Under the pieces are notes generated by a model. It was not told the DNA's origin and did not search any database. It saw only the letters and a program-made list of their open reading frames with translations. A stretch of 64,000 bases of DNA from Dromaius novaehollandiae. Its lineage: Eukaryota; Chordata; Aves; Casuariiformes; Dromaiidae. Below, in pieces: positions 12,637 through 25,912 of this stretch; position 1 is the stretch's first letter; the number at the start of each line of letters is the position of its first letter. The translations under genes were made by a program, and so were the position numbers. The stretch spans positions 199,625,773 through 199,689,772 of the forward strand of contig NC_088098.1 in NCBI RefSeq assembly GCF_036370855.1, in the 5' to 3' direction.

Positions 12637-12750
12637 GCAATTTCGGAAAAAATTCCAGTGGCTCCAAAACAGCTGGATGCCAGGAGAGAATGGAGAGATG
12701 AATGTCTCGCTCGTCTTGCCAAACTGAAAAAACAAATGGAATCTGACTGA
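12637..12750 (+). CDS. CRYL1: CRYL1 terminal coding exon with stop
   Basis: The exon opens in phase 0 after TTTGTTTCAG and encodes 37 residues before TGA at 12748-12750. The peptide begins [20 protein letters not shown] and continues [17 protein letters not shown]. The [15 protein letters not shown] portion is almost the same as the mammalian C-terminus (RQWRDECLMRLAKLKSQ), whereas the first dozen residues differ, as expected for the less constrained linker before the final helix. Together with the exon at 11068 it gives about 72 residues of the roughly 319-residue enzyme. No frameshift or premature stop is present, so the gene appears intact at this end. Confidence 0.94.
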   Translation, partial: AISEKIPVAPKQLDARREWRDECLARLAKLKKQMESD

Positions 12751-14780
12751 GGTGCACCTTGTCTAACAGGAAAGACCGAATGAAGAACAGGTCTTTATAA
12801 AAAGCAGAGATTTTTGGTGAGGCAGAAGAGGTGATTGAATGTGCAGGCAATAATATGCACAAATGTAGAGACCAATGAAACATTTGGCCCAAATTTGTCA
12901 TGATGTAATTCACGAATAACTGGAAAAATTATAAAAAAGTTCAGTTAAAACTTTATCAAATTATTATATGCATTAGATATGTGAGCATTTAGTAGCTTTA
13001 GCTATATTAATAATGTGCAATACTGGAACACAATCATGTTTTAAATAATGCATTTTTAAACTTGCTTAGAAATTCAGGGCTTGAACAATATTTGCTTATG
13101 CAGGGATCTGAAATAGGCAAACATGAGCTGTTTGTCACTGGAGAAAAAAAGCCCTCACCAGCCAGTCAATATGGCAGTGAGGTTAATTTGTAAAACATTG
13201 CACTGAACAAAGAGTAGATTCACTGACCATTCTCCCAGTGAAGTGAGAGCTCCACAGCAGTAAGGGTCGCTTCAAATTAGCTCTGTAACTGTTCCACAAT
13301 ATAGAGGAAAGAATGACTTTTCCTTTCCCTCCTTATGGCACTTATGTACCTATGTGATGAGTTAAATGTGAGTGAATAGAACAGAGCAGTATTCCTCCCT
13401 TACCCCCTACCCCTGATTCTGTAAGACTCATCAGAAACCTACTCAGTTTTTCAGACTGTGCACTTGATACCCCATGACTTCACCCCAACTTACGTCAGAT
13501 GTCTGATGCCATTGATAGGTGTTGCTGCATAAATGTGTGTCCCATTCTAAGACTTTTCTATGATAAATAAGATGTTTTAATTTAACAGCTTGAGAGAGAC
13601 CTTCCAAGCTACACGACAACTTTCTGAGTGATCTTGGGAAGCCAGTTCACTTCTCTGTTACCTTGTCTATTTTGTACATTATCTGGAACAAGGACTGTCT
13701 CTGTAGGACTCGGCTGTAGTGAATTTAACAACTGTGGCTGAAGGAATCCCTCCAGATATCTGCTGCTTTGCTTCCCTGCACAGGGAATTGTGCAGCTGCT
13801 TTACTGCTGCCTCTTTCTACATGGGTCACAACATCTGTAGAAAGACTCTGTCCTTCTACCGTTACTATCACCATATGTATATGGTAATATACATAGGTAT
13901 ATTGGGACCTTATACAAGGTCCAGTATGGTTGGACCTTGATTTTAGCTAGAACCTTTGGGCATTGTTGTAATACAAATAATAAGAGTAACTTGCAACACA
14001 GCATTGCATGCACATCACTTGAGTTAAACATTTGAATTTGTACTAGCTGGTCATGTAACTTCAGTCACAGCACAGATTCAGAAGTGTTAAACTCATTTTT
14101 TAATGTTTGGTGCAGGAGCATTTTAACTCTTGTTCTTAGTGGAAAGCGCAGGCACACAAACAAGTTACTGCAAATTAATTAGTTACCATGTTGTCAGCTG
14201 AACAGCAGATAAATTGCATTGCCTGATGTAGGTGTTAGGGCAAGAACACATCTTTGTATGTGAAACGTGGGATAGGATGCATAGCACAGAGATCTACATC
14301 TGAACAGGTTGTCCTATGCTCCTTTTATATAATCAGTGGAGAGAGAGAAAAATGTGTAAGCTCAATTTATTTTATCCCTATATAGACCTAAACTGGTCAG
14401 GTGAATCGCACCCTGAAAGTACCAGTGTCTTCTATTGCCTGGAATGGGAACAACAGTGGCTGGCTCAGTGCGCATTTAGACGTCTGAAGTTGGGGAGGTC
14501 AATCCCCACTCTTGGTGCCTTATTAAGCAATAGTAAATTAATTATGAGACTGATTTCTTCATTTTATGTATATCTTTGTATTTTACACAAGGCCAGAGAA
14601 GGTTCTGATTACTTTTAAGATTAGGACTGTTTTGCTGTGGGCATATGATACTGTCATAGCTAATTATCTTGCATTGCTTCTGTTTATTTTGAGGTATTTT
14701 AAAACTTAATCACATCATCAAATATTTGTCTCCATTTTTATTACTTGCTTATGAATAAAAACATGTAATGGGAATGGTAT
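12751..14780 (+). other. CRYL1: Probable CRYL1 3' UTR
   Basis: From the stop codon to the first canonical AATAAA (14754) there is about 2 kb of AT-rich sequence without a recognised repeat. The 3' end is inferred from that signal and the GT-rich text after it. An earlier non-canonical poly(A) site is possible. Confidence 0.5.
14754..14759 (+). terminator. CRYL1: Candidate poly(A) signal of CRYL1
   Basis: AATAAA is followed about 30-50 bases later by a GT-rich stretch (TGTGGTCCTGTGTGTT, around 14790-14807) that fits a downstream cleavage element. Confidence 0.5.
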
Positions 14781-15321
14781 TAACTTCTCCTGTGGTCCTG
14801 TGTGTTACTGTAGTGGCAGCACTATGTGTATGTCTTTAGAAACAAGTGCCCTAGCAAAGCAAGTTGTGGAAATCCGTGGAAGTAAATAGACAAGAAATAA
14901 TGTGCATTCTCATACAGCTCATACGTTGGTGACCACTTGCTGTGTGAGCGAATAGTTTCCTGTCTTGTGAAAAGGCTAAGAAAGGGAGTGGAGAGTGCCA
15001 GTACACTTCTGTGCAGAGTGACACCAGCACCTTTGCATGGTCAGGCGTATAGCAAAACTCACCTTAGAGCACCAATTCACACAGAGGTTCCCAGTCACAA
15101 GGGGGATGAGAAGCTTGACAGAAAATATATTTTAGCTGACATTTGCATAGTATTTGGAGCATACAAAATTACTACTGGATAAATGCAACTAGAAAACTAG
15201 TCACAAATACAGTTAGAAAATACTCGGAAGTGTTAGCGGAAAGAATGAGATGGGCTCAGTGATGTTCTGCTCCTCTTCCGAAGGACCTGTATTCTGCTCA
15301 AACTTAACAGTTTACTCAGCA

Positions 15322-15702
15322 GTTGTTAGACCGTGTCTAAATACTGCATCCATTTCGGGGTTCACAGTACAAGGACAACATTGGCAAACTGGAGTGAGTT
15401 CAGTGGAGACCATGGAGATGGTCAGGGCTGGAGCATTTGCCCTGGCGGAGAGAGGCTGAGGGAGCTGGGTTTGTTCAGCCTGGAGCAGAGATGGCTTTGG
15501 GGGCACCTGAGAGCAGCCCCCAGCATCTACAGGGAAGTCGCAGAGGAACTGGAGCTGGGCTTTTCATGGTGGCGCTTGGTGGGAGGATGACAGACAATGG
15601 GCACAAGTCAAATAGAGCTGACCCTGCTATTAACAAGAGGTTGGACTGGAGACCTCCTGAGGTCCCTTCTGACCTGAATTATCCTGCAATTCCAAGTTTC
15701 AT
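15322..15702 (+). mobile_element. CR1 LINE 3' fragment
   Basis: The sequence reads like the end of CR1 ORF2 and its 3' UTR. It has a degenerate GTTAGACCGTGTCTAAATAC, then AGGCTGAGGGAGCTGGGTTT with GTTCAGCCTGGAGCAG, and a tail with GGTTGGACTGGAGACCTCCT and CCTTCTGACCTGAATTATCC. It is 5'-truncated and diverged. Confidence 0.8.
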
Positions 15703-17790
15703 TTGATTTTGGCCTACTTTGTAGAAAAATCCCTCTCCTTTGTAGAAAAATTCCTCCCCCATTGGAGTTAATTTACTTAACTTTACTTGTAAATTAAATT
15801 TAGGATTATTTGAATAGAAGTAAATATATCTGCAGTCAGGGTTTTTTTATGCATTTTCCGAGGATGATTAAATTAATATCATTAGATTGAGATAACTTTT
15901 CATGTATAAAAACTCTTACGAGAAGAGGTTGATCCACTAAGAATCCCACCTTGTTGATCCGCCCAGGTCACCACTCCTGGTGAGTGATGAATGCCATATT
16001 CGCATTGTTTAGCATCTCCACTTCATGGGGCTGCTGTGAAGAGCAGAGGGAAGGTTTTTCTGCTTAATGTGGAATTCCACGTCTTTCCAGGGGCAGGAAA
16101 TAAGGAAAGTGGCTTTCACCACGGAACATGGCTGCTTCCTTCTGGAATTTTTTCACAGGGTTCACTCTCACTGCTGTCAGTTCTCAGTCTGAATTGGCTT
16201 TTCAGGACTCCGATTCAAGAGCTTCTATTCCTGCTAGAAAGCTTTCTTTTTTTCTGATCTTTCCTCCCCATTTGTGTCTTTTCTGTCTCCCCTGTCTTCT
16301 CACCCTTTTGACTTTTTCCACTGCATCTCTTTCTGTGGTCTCAGCTTCTCATAATAGTCCATCTCTAACTACTTCCAGGGCATTTAGCAGATTAATTTGC
16401 ACGTGGTTCTGCTAATTGAACACTGAAAAATCGTCTCTGGGGAGCAGCTTGTCAGAGCTGAACTGCTTGTAAGAGGCAAATCCTGATTCTGTTAAATTAA
16501 TTGGTTTAATTATTTTCTTCAAATTCATGTTACTCCTTTTAACCCATTATTTTTTTTCACTCAAATGTAATAGACTTCTTGTGATAGATTGCACCTGATA
16601 TGTTATGAGGACTCTTTTCCAATTAATGGCAGCAGTCCTGTAAAATTGCAGAATTATCCCAGCTGCAGTCACTTATTTGTTTGATTATTAGTAGAAGAAA
16701 CAAGATGAATGTTCAAGCAACTATCTTGTGATAAGCTGTGAGTTTTTTTAAAAGAATTTATCTTGTGCTTTTTTTTAACAAAATTGCATATTTTTAAATC
16801 CTGTATTATGTGTAGTCAAGTTGCATCTATAGAACTTTGTTGCAGTATGTTTTTCTCTGTTTTACTGATTTGCTATTTTTTCCTTACTAAGTGTATTTTG
16901 CTATTAGTTATTGCTTCTTAATAGAAGCAAAGTACTATGTGTTCATACCAAAGCCTTTGATTTAATGCTATTAGGAAAATAAAACACCTATTTTGTGTAA
17001 GGTAATGAAGAAAGGAAAGATATAAGGAAATACTTAGGTGTTTCTTGAAGAAAGCCCAGTATCTCTGTTTCCCAGGTCTTAGAATGTAGTGAAGTAGTTG
17101 AAGCATCTTGCGAAGTAGGAGTGTGAGCTTACCTTCCAAGTTTTGGAGTTATGTTTCTGTTGAGTCATGATAATAGTTTAAAAGTTAAAATGTGAGTATT
17201 TCGTCATTGCCACATTATCTAATTGGAGTGTTATTAATAAATGGTGTTATGCTATCCACGCTGTCTTTTAGGTAAAAATCTACTGTGCTTCACTTAGAAA
17301 GCACAGTGGCACTTGTTATAAAACAAAACACAGAAAAAATCATTTTTGGTTCAAATGATGTGAATGTCTCAGCTTTCAAAAGGAAGTTGTGATCAGCCAC
17401 AAATGCATAGATGGCTACATGTCAGAATTGCATTGCCATAGCTCGGGGGGAGGGGGGGTTATGAAAAGGTGTCTTTGAGAACATGTAACTGTGGTAGCCT
17501 CGCTCAGATGGAGATGCAGAGGACAGGAGTCCTCTACGAGAACAGGAGCCAGGCGGATTTGAACCTAGGAGCTGTCTTAAGCGACAGTAGGAAAAACAAA
17601 TGATCTTTTGTTTTCAACAGTGTAGCAGGTCCTAAGAGAGTATTTCACAAGTTAGTCTGGATTTAGTTAGACTATCCAAATGTAAACACCTATGTTTGTT
17701 CTAGCTGCCTGCTCATCTGCTCGTGTTTCCCCAAGATCCAGTCCACAGACAGGGTCACCCTCCACTTGCAATGTGTGTTGGATTTTTTAA

Positions 17791-17816
17791 GTAAGTGTGT
17801 GTGTGTATGCACACAC
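17791..17816. repeat. GT-rich microsatellite
   Basis: A short (GT)n run, AAGTGTGTGTGTGTATG, is followed by the complementary CACACAC, forming a small imperfect inverted repeat. Confidence 0.7.
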
Positions 17817-18456
17817 GCTATTACAAATTGGTTAAAGTGAATGGAAAGACCTTGGGGGAATGGAAAATTGACCTCAGGGGAGGTGCAGGTTTGGTTTGAT
17901 AAGGCTTCATATCAAGCTAATGGCCAAAGATTTCTTTCAGTTTTCTTCAATGATTTCAAAAACAGAAGGGAATTCTTTCCTTTGTTGTGTTATTTAGATT
18001 TAAGTAGAGATATAACTTGATAGTATGGCACTCAGAGAGAGTTACCAGTTGACTGGTATTTCTTACAACTCATTTTTCTGGTAGAACTTTCTTTTGCCCT
18101 CTGTTTTTCCTTTTATTGAACAACTTTAATTTGGAAAAGTCATCTGACAATCTAATACAATCTAATATTAATAGCCAGGGCTATTCAGACCTCTCGTATC
18201 TTTTACAAACTGGAGGCCAAAAAAGAACTAGCATTTAAATAGCAAATACTGTCGTACCAACAGTTTCATAAGACTTGGAAAATAGGTGCTAGTGTCCTAA
18301 CTTGGAGCTTCTTTGAGACAAAACAGAGCAACCTTGACTGTTTGACCCCCAGAATTTGCTCTGAAGCGCTGGTTTGCACGTGCTCACATGTTATTGTGAA
18401 ATGCTCTTTGGGTGATTTCAGCCGGCTCCGACTGGAAGCCCACTGCAAGTGAAGCC

Positions 18457-18648
18457 ATGGACAAATGCAGCTGCGTTGATGGGGTTTTGTGTATAGCTCA
18501 TCGAGAACTGGTTCAGTGTCCTCCTGCCTGCGAGGGAAACCATGTGCAGTTCCTGCTGGAGTGGAGCATATTTAAAGGACAGCCATTAGTAAGAGCACTG
18601 CATCCACAAAATTCAGTGGACCGTCTTGAAATATGTAAATCTGGTTAG
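18457..18648 (+). other. Small open frame of unknown status
   Basis: A 63-codon frame starts at an ATG in strong Kozak context (GAAGCCATGG) and encodes a cysteine-rich peptide beginning MDKCSCVDGVLCIAHREL. The frame is open back to about 18400. An AG dinucleotide near 18419 (GTGATTTCAG) and a weak GTTAGT near its end could bracket an exon. I recognise no family. Open frames this long occur by chance several times in a window this size, so this is a lead and not a gene call. Confidence 0.15.
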
Positions 18649-20397
18649 TTTTATAGTTTGTTAGAAAACTACCTGACATTTTCTTAACATGTATTCAAAG
18701 GAAGGCTCACTAGGGCTGCACATCCCTCAGGATATCCCCTTCTCAAATTAGTAAGGGCACATATGAGAAAACATTTGGATGACAAAAGTTGCAGAAAGAC
18801 TGTTCTGTGGTGATGACTGACAGGTCCTATTCTGGGTCTGTGCTATCTAGTTTAAAGAAGCAGGAATTAATGGCAGGCTTATTGGCAGGACTTCACTACA
18901 AGAAGTAAACCCCAGCTGCTCCTTCAGAGCAGCCCTACGTCAAGCCCAAGCTGTGGGACCTGGGAGGCTGGCTGGCTCCCCGGCTTCCCCTTACCTCGTG
19001 GCAGGAGCCAGCACTGGGGACAAAAATGGCTATTTTGAGCTCGGTCCCTTTGTTTCTGAGCATCCATCTTTTAGTTCCTGGACTTGACTTTCAGAAGTCT
19101 GACGTACCCCTTGCCCCTTCAGTGGGAATTGTCTGTAACCAAGCATTGAAACAAAGGAACGCCTGGAAAAAATGGCACTTAATGTGCATGAGATTGCTTG
19201 TGACTTCTTGAACTTGAGTGTAAAATGGAGATATTAATGCTTGTCTTTGTAGAGTTCTTTCAGATATTTAGGTGTCAGACCTGTGTTTGGGAGAAGTGGA
19301 GATGTATGAGATGCAGACCTCTCTAGAAACTTGCCTTCTGTTATCTGTTAATACAGCATAGTCTAACATGGAAAGATCAAGAGCCCATGCTTCAGTGTGG
19401 ATATAGGAAATCGTTGTGCAGAAGTTAAACTTAATTTTTTAACTATTCTATAAAATGGGCTGTAAACTTACCCCAAATAAGATGGTTCATTCTTTTTAAC
19501 TTGTCTATATGATGTTTACTATTATAGTATTGATACCCTGCCCGAGGCCTCTGTAAGGATCCAACACCTTTGTGTTGGCACAGCCAGAGAAGATGCTTTC
19601 AAATAGAAAACATTAATAAGCCTCTGTAATTTAAAATTGTGTGCAAACCTTCCTTTGTATTTTTGATGTGTTTAAAATTTAACATCAGGTCTGGCACTAA
19701 TTTTTCCAGTAATGTAACAGTACATACTTTCCATATGAGGCCATTGTTGCTTGTTCATGATCTGCTTTAAACAGGTATTACATTTCAGTAATACAATGGT
19801 AACATTTCTTGCCGCCCACGGAGGCAGCGATGAGGCTGGGAAATCCTTGCTGTCAGTCTGACGTTACTCAACAAATGAGGCTGTCATTTAACTTGGGGTT
19901 CCTGGGAGCTGCCTTGATATAACTGGTTCTTCTGGAAAAGATTTTGTTTTTTTAGCTTGCCTATTAGTTGCTTATATATGAACTAAAACTTGCTCCCAGT
20001 GGAAATAATTTACTGTTGCATTGTGCTGCGCTAAGGCAACTACCTCAGCGAAAACCTTGGGAATTTTCATGTAGCACGGATTAGTTTGTAGTGTGTGGAT
20101 CGTTACTACATGCAGCAGCAGACTGTTGTATAGCGAAATTACTGTTCAGTTTTACTCCCAGCTGTGTTGTTGTGGGTCTTTAATTTTCTCTTTGAGTTCT
20201 ACTTAAAAACCTCGGGTGGTTCAGTCTGTCTGTTGAGTAGTTGGTGGTAGTATAGAGTATTTCTGTGCAGTTAAAAACAAATTACTGGAATTACAGAGGA
20301 TAGTGCAAAGAAGGCAGACAAAGAAGTGCAGAGCCTCTTGCATACCAGAGCACCTTAAAACCACAAAAAAAAAAGATTTTCCTACGTTTGCTCAGCA

Positions 20398-20477
20398 GTG
20401 CCATTTCAAACCCATGGGGTAATGGAAACATGTAACTGTGCCATTTCAAACACATGGAGTAGTGGAAAGAGCGAGTT
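20398..20477. repeat. Two-copy 40-bp tandem duplication
   Basis: Copies at 20398-20437 and 20438-20477 share GTGCCATTTCAAAC, then CCATGGGGTAATGGAAA in the first and ACATGGAGTAGTGGAAA in the second, differing at few positions over the first 30 bases. Confidence 0.8.
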
Positions 20478-20662
20478 GTGTAATCATGCGATTTGACTGA
20501 ATGGGCAGTGCCGGTGCATAATCCAGATCATACAGAAGTTTATGGAGTAGCATAGAGCAGCGTTGTGTAATTCTGTAAACCAGAAACATCTTGCATTTGC
20601 TTTTGTTTTTACTTTGTTTAGGAAGAAAAGTTTATTTCAGACATTATCTCCCCCTCTCTCTT

Positions 20663-20679
20663 CCCCCCCCCCCCCCCCC
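20663..20679. repeat. Poly-C tract, 17 C
   Basis: An uninterrupted cytosine run after a CT-rich lead. Length may be unreliable in sequencing. Confidence 0.85.
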
Positions 20680-23600
20680 GCATCAAAGTCCGTATTAGTG
20701 CATTGTAAAGGGTGGTCATATATATTTAATCAGTTTTTAAAGTCTGAATATAGCTACAGTTGCTAACAGTGGTAGCGTGATACTTCTCTAGCCGTCATTT
20801 ACAAAACAGAAGTTATTAATAATAAGCATGTGACAACTAGAGGAAAAATATATAAATATAAAATTGCTAGCAAGTTGCAGATATTATTTATATCACTAAA
20901 AATGAAAATGTTTCATTATGTAAAAACCAGAGTTTTACCTTATTGTTTTTCTAATCAGATCTTAGTATTTGAATATTTTATTCTAAAGAAAACTATCATA
21001 TGGAGATTAATGCAACTATACTTAATCAATAATAAAAGTGAGGCACTTGTTAGTGTTCATCTTAGTATTGCCTCGCTGCATGGTATGAAAAGTCTGTTTG
21101 CATACAGCTTCTGTTTCCAAATCTCTTCTTACAAAAATTATAGTTCAGACTCCTCTCTGCAGCACTAGCTTGAGATAGTACTACCCTGACAACTCATCGC
21201 GTTTACCGTAATAAAACTTGCTGTGGCAAACTATTCAGAGAGTGGCTGCTGAGTGTATATTGAGATAATTACTGTCCTGTCCAGTCTGCCCATGGAGAGT
21301 AAAAGAAAGTGTAATTTCCAACTACCATCTCTCCTGTAACCTGCCGATTCCTGAATGCCAATACAAGGATCTTTGCTGATCCCCAGCTTTGGTCTGTGCT
21401 GGTGCCGGCATGGTTCTTCTGTAGGCAGTATGGTTAACTATTGCATGTTGCACCATACATCCTTGTCCACAATCCTGAATTTTTCAGTTTCTTTGGCCTG
21501 ATGGGTCTGTGTCAGGATCCTGCCTGATTTGCTGCAGTGTTTCTGTAGCAAAAGAGTTTTGGTTGTAATATCTTAATAGGCTAATCTACTCAGCCAGCTC
21601 CTGGGAATCCTTGTCACAGCTTGTTGCATAGCTAGAAACAGGCACTAATAGCTCATCCTCACCGTCTTGTCTTCCAGCCCAACAAGCTTGGACTATTCAG
21701 CTGTAAAATCAAAACTTTCCTTCCAAGATACATTTCCCATAGGCAGATGTGGGACAGACTCTCTCTTTCATGATCTCTGCTGTAACTTTTCTCATTTCCC
21801 CCCAGTGCATGTTACCACCAGCACCACCGATCTGATGCTGTTATTTCAGTGTGAGGAAAGGTTGAGAACTTTCTGTAAGAGGAATATTCATCTTAGCAGC
21901 AGCATGTGGCTCTTTCCCCAAGACAGGTATAGCTGCAGGATATTCTTCAGGTGGTCATATCAACCCCCCAAAACCTCATAATTAAAAGGCAGAGGTGATA
22001 ACCACTGGATGTTAAAGCCTACAAGAAGGGCTGAATATGATCATGATTAATGGGTAATGTGGCATAAACAATACTGAAAATTTGCAAGATCTCAATTGAA
22101 GCAGTGTTATTTGAGAAACTTGCAGAACAATACGTGATCACCTTATTTATAAACTTACAATAGGAAAGCACAAAGACCAAAACTGAATAAAGCTCAGTTA
22201 CCAAGTGAGGGGACCATGGGTGAACTGTTTTGTTTTTCATCAAGTCCATAGTTGTGGACTTGTTGTAGCTCAGTGAACTTATTCTCAATTATAGGAACTG
22301 GAATTGCATTGCTCTGGTTGTTTCTCCCAAATCGTCCTATTTGGATACATCTCCTCAAGAAGCTTCTTTGAGGGAAGCAGGACCCTGTATTTTCCAATCC
22401 TTTTTTGATACATGAGCCTTCTTTGCATGTTTTCCAAACTCATGTAGCCATATGGTTACATATTCCACTTCCTTATATTTCTTCTTTTTCCTTTTTTAAA
22501 CCTTGCTTTGAATTGTTCGTTTATCCTACACCCTGTTTACCCATTACTCTCTTCTGGCTCTTTTCTTTATTATTAATCTTCTTCTCACCTGCTCTCTACT
22601 GTGTAAGTGGGGACAGAGGATCATCTTTAATTTCAAAGTCATACATGTGGATTAACTGCTACCGAGGTTTGTCTGAACCTCCTACTTCAACCTCTACAAG
22701 CAAACATCCTCATTATCAAAATGGAGAGAAACTGGCCATTTTATTTTCAAGGTTTGTTGTTCTTCATCGTAACCTATGTTATGGAGTGTGGGTTAATGTC
22801 TGTAGCTTCTCTGTTCTGTGATCTTTCCCATTACTTTAACATTCTCTATCACTTTATGCTCTCCTACTTCTTCTCATATCTCTTCTTTCATGCGCTGTGT
22901 CATCACTGTCCTTTTATTCTTCATGTGCTCTGACAGATTACCTATAAAAGTCCTTTTTCCAAGTGCACCTTTCTCATCCTGCAGAGTTGGTGGCCATTAC
23001 TGTTTTTTTTCTTTTTTACACTCCACAGGTGGGATTCAACTACAGACTTCAGGCCACCTGGACACTGTTTAATCTTGTTTGATGTCTCAAAGGCCTTTTT
23101 TTTGATCTTTCCCCGGCACCACTTTTTACAGTTCACTGTGAACTAGTTGCCCATTGGCAGCAACTTTTCTGACTCAGGTTCCTCCTGCCACGGCTCTGTG
23201 TGTGTTGCTGGCAGTAAAGAGGCAAACAGTCTCTTCTCCTAATCCTCTCTGTTGATGAGGATGTTTGGCTTCTCTGATTTAATCTCATGATATGTTCCAA
23301 GATTAAGCTGCTCCCTGGTTTATGGCTGACTCAATATTCATCTGTCGACTAGATGGCTGCTGAGATTATTGGTGAATGTTTTCTCTGTGAACCTTAAATC
23401 AAAGTTATTAGCAGAGGGCCTTTGTACACCACAGGTATTCTGGTATTTGGAGTCACAAGGCACAGGGCTGTAGAAGTAGGACCCTGGTAGAGTGGGTGGC
23501 TCCCGCAATGGTAAACGTTATTCCAGTTCCTCATTGCTTAGCTCATGCTCTTCTCTTGCTCCTTTAACTCTGGTAAAAACACTTGTAAGCACTTTTGGAC

Positions 23601-23794
23601 TTTATTTTGTTCTAGCATATATTTGATTACATTTTTATGACCACACTCTGCCTCATGATGCTACCTTAGCTGTTGCATAATCACCATATTTTGTGTCAGT
23701 GCTGCTCTCATTTTCTTGTTCTCCTTTTGGACTTCTGCCAGCTCAACACCCAGAAGTCCTCCTTTCTTTTTCTTGATTCATACAATCTGCACTT

Positions 23795-24560
23795 TAGAAC
23801 ATAAGAAATGCCCTGTCAGATCAGACCAGAGGTCCGTTTCTTCCAGGAGTCCACCTCAGACCGGGGCAGGAGCAGATGCCATTTAAGGATAGCACATGAG
23901 CCCTGTCACTTTTTTGTGGTTCAACCCCATCATACTTCCCATAGTTGCTGGATGAGGGAAGTCAGTAGTACATCCCTGTTTATACCCTTTAGTATCTGGT
24001 TTTGAATTTGTTGTCCCTGAATTTGACTCATCCATGTTCGAACCTGCTGATGCTCCACATACCTCCTCGACTTCCCATGGCAATAAACTTCTGGACGTTC
24101 GTGGCCCTCTGTGTGAAGACAAGCTTTCCCCTGTCTTAAATTGACCTCCTGCTACTTGCAATAAGTGACCCCTATTCTCCAAATCCCACAATATTAGAAC
24201 TAGCAGTTCTGCATTCACACTTTTTTTCCACCATCTTCATCCTTTTGCTAAACTTAATCATATCCCTCTTCAGTCTTCTCTCCAAACCAAAGTCCCGCAA
24301 GAGCCTCATAGGCAGCTCTTCCCTCCCACGGATCATGTTAGTTGCTTTTTCCTAATTTCACTGTATCCTCCCTGAGATGCAGAGACCAGCACTGGAGATG
24401 GGGTGTGTGTGGTGGGGGTGCAACCAGGTTTTATACAGCAGCTGCCCTGTCTTTGTCACACTTGCACCTACTGTCGCACTTATTGCTACTGCTGCAACTT
24501 GTGTCTGAGCCCTAGTTCCTTCCAGCTCTTAACTTATACTCTTTCCTTTCCAGCCATGAG
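23795..24560 (-). mobile_element. Old CR1-family relic, turtle-like type
   Basis: The plus strand begins AGAACATAAGAAATGCCCTG and TCAGATCAGACCAGAGGTCC, then has CTGCTACTTGCAATAAGTGA followed by CCCCTATTCTCC, ATCATATCCCTCTTCAGTCT, and a GAGACCAGCACTGGAGATGG block with TTTTATACAGCAG. This order matches the reverse complement of a CR1 3' end abundant in turtles, including the 'difficulty of clearing' style sentence of conserved blocks (tracts like TGACCCCTA and TCATATCCCxCTT). It is strongly diverged, so it is old. Boundaries are approximate. Confidence 0.65.
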
Positions 24561-25895
24561 ATGTATTTTTGCCTGATTTCCAGGCCTGTTTTGCAAATAT
24601 AGTCCTTTCAAATGTGATCTTTTCTCAGAGAGTCTTTATTCTTTTTGTTACTTGAACTATTATTTTCAAATGTTTTTGGTATATCCTATAATTTCCCCCA
24701 GTGAAAATCACTTTAGCAAACCCACAACATCTGTTCCTCTTTTTTATTCCTTTTGTGAGAAATTATGAAGTGCTTAATAAACACTTCCCTCTTTTTGAGC
24801 ATATTTCTCTGTCTGGGTATGGGATCAACTGCAGTCACACAAACTTAGGAGTATCCTCCATCCTTGGTCAAAATTCCCAGATTGCCTTACCCAGGAAAAC
24901 CACAATAGCTGGGTGGAGAAAGTATAGTCCCCACAACTAAATTGCAAGCTGACTTAATTAAGGCAGATTTATTAGAGGGAAATTTATGACAGTATGTTTC
25001 CACCTTTGGCAATAAACTAATAGTAATATAGCAGATACAGCAGGGCTGAGTAACATGCTGGAACGCAGCCTGGGACAGTGGTAGTCTGTTGCCTCAGCCC
25101 ATGCCATCCTCTCCCTTCACTGCCCAGGAGGATGGACAACGGTCCTGTGTCACTTGCCGTGTTTCTCTCTGCCATTTATACATACAGAGTGCTTTTCCTA
25201 GCAGTCCAATTCATATACAGGTGTTGCCTTATCGAGTTCCTGCCCTACTACCCAATCTCTCTCTCTATTTTTTTTTTTCAATCCAGGCCTGTTTGGGGCT
25301 CACTTACGTACAATTTTCCTGTTCTTTCGGCGCTGCTCAGCTGCAACTTTTGCATTTGCATTTTTCCCCTCTGGTGCAGCTCTTGGCAAAGGCAAGTGCA
25401 CATCTGTGACAGCTGCTCTTCCAAGGGGAACTGGGGTTGGAGACAGCACAAGGAGCTACTGCAAGGAGCTATACAGGTGGCTGAGCTGAGCGTGACACAT
25501 CCGTGGAAGCTGTTTACCTGAGCTACAGTCTTAGCCCTCAGCACGGCAGGTTGGAAAAGCCAGACTGGGGACAGAATTGGGGCCCTGTCACCCTAAGACA
25601 AACATAAACCAAGCAGGTTTTTCACCTGCTGTCTCATACTTCCATATCTCCTTCTTATAACGCCCATAATTTTGGCTGATTATATATTTCCAACTATTTT
25701 ATAACTATCTACTTGAGCTTTGTTTCCTTATGTGGGCATGGAGACCATCTTCAGATACTTATCTATACTGTTGGGTTCAGTGCTTATGAAATAGGTTTAA
25801 AAATATTTTTTTAAGCTTTTACAAGATTGTACAAAGTTCATCTTAGGTGAACATACAAGCCTTAAAGAGCGTTTGGTTCATGGCTTAGATTATTC

Positions 25896-25912
25896 AAAAA
25901 AAAAAAAAAAAA
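25896..25912. repeat. Poly-A tract, 17 A
   Basis: A run of A with no recognisable retrocopy or element in front of it. Confidence 0.8.

Noticed and set aside
19562..19579. Small hairpin CCAACAC-cttt-GTGTTGG
   Set aside because: A 7-bp stem is expected by chance many times in 64 kb; no terminator or miRNA precursor features.
24940..25570. Possible second LTR in reverse orientation (reversed AATAAA in GCAGATTTATTAGAGGG)
   Set aside because: Only the reversed poly(A)-like text supports it; no ends or family phrases I can recognise.
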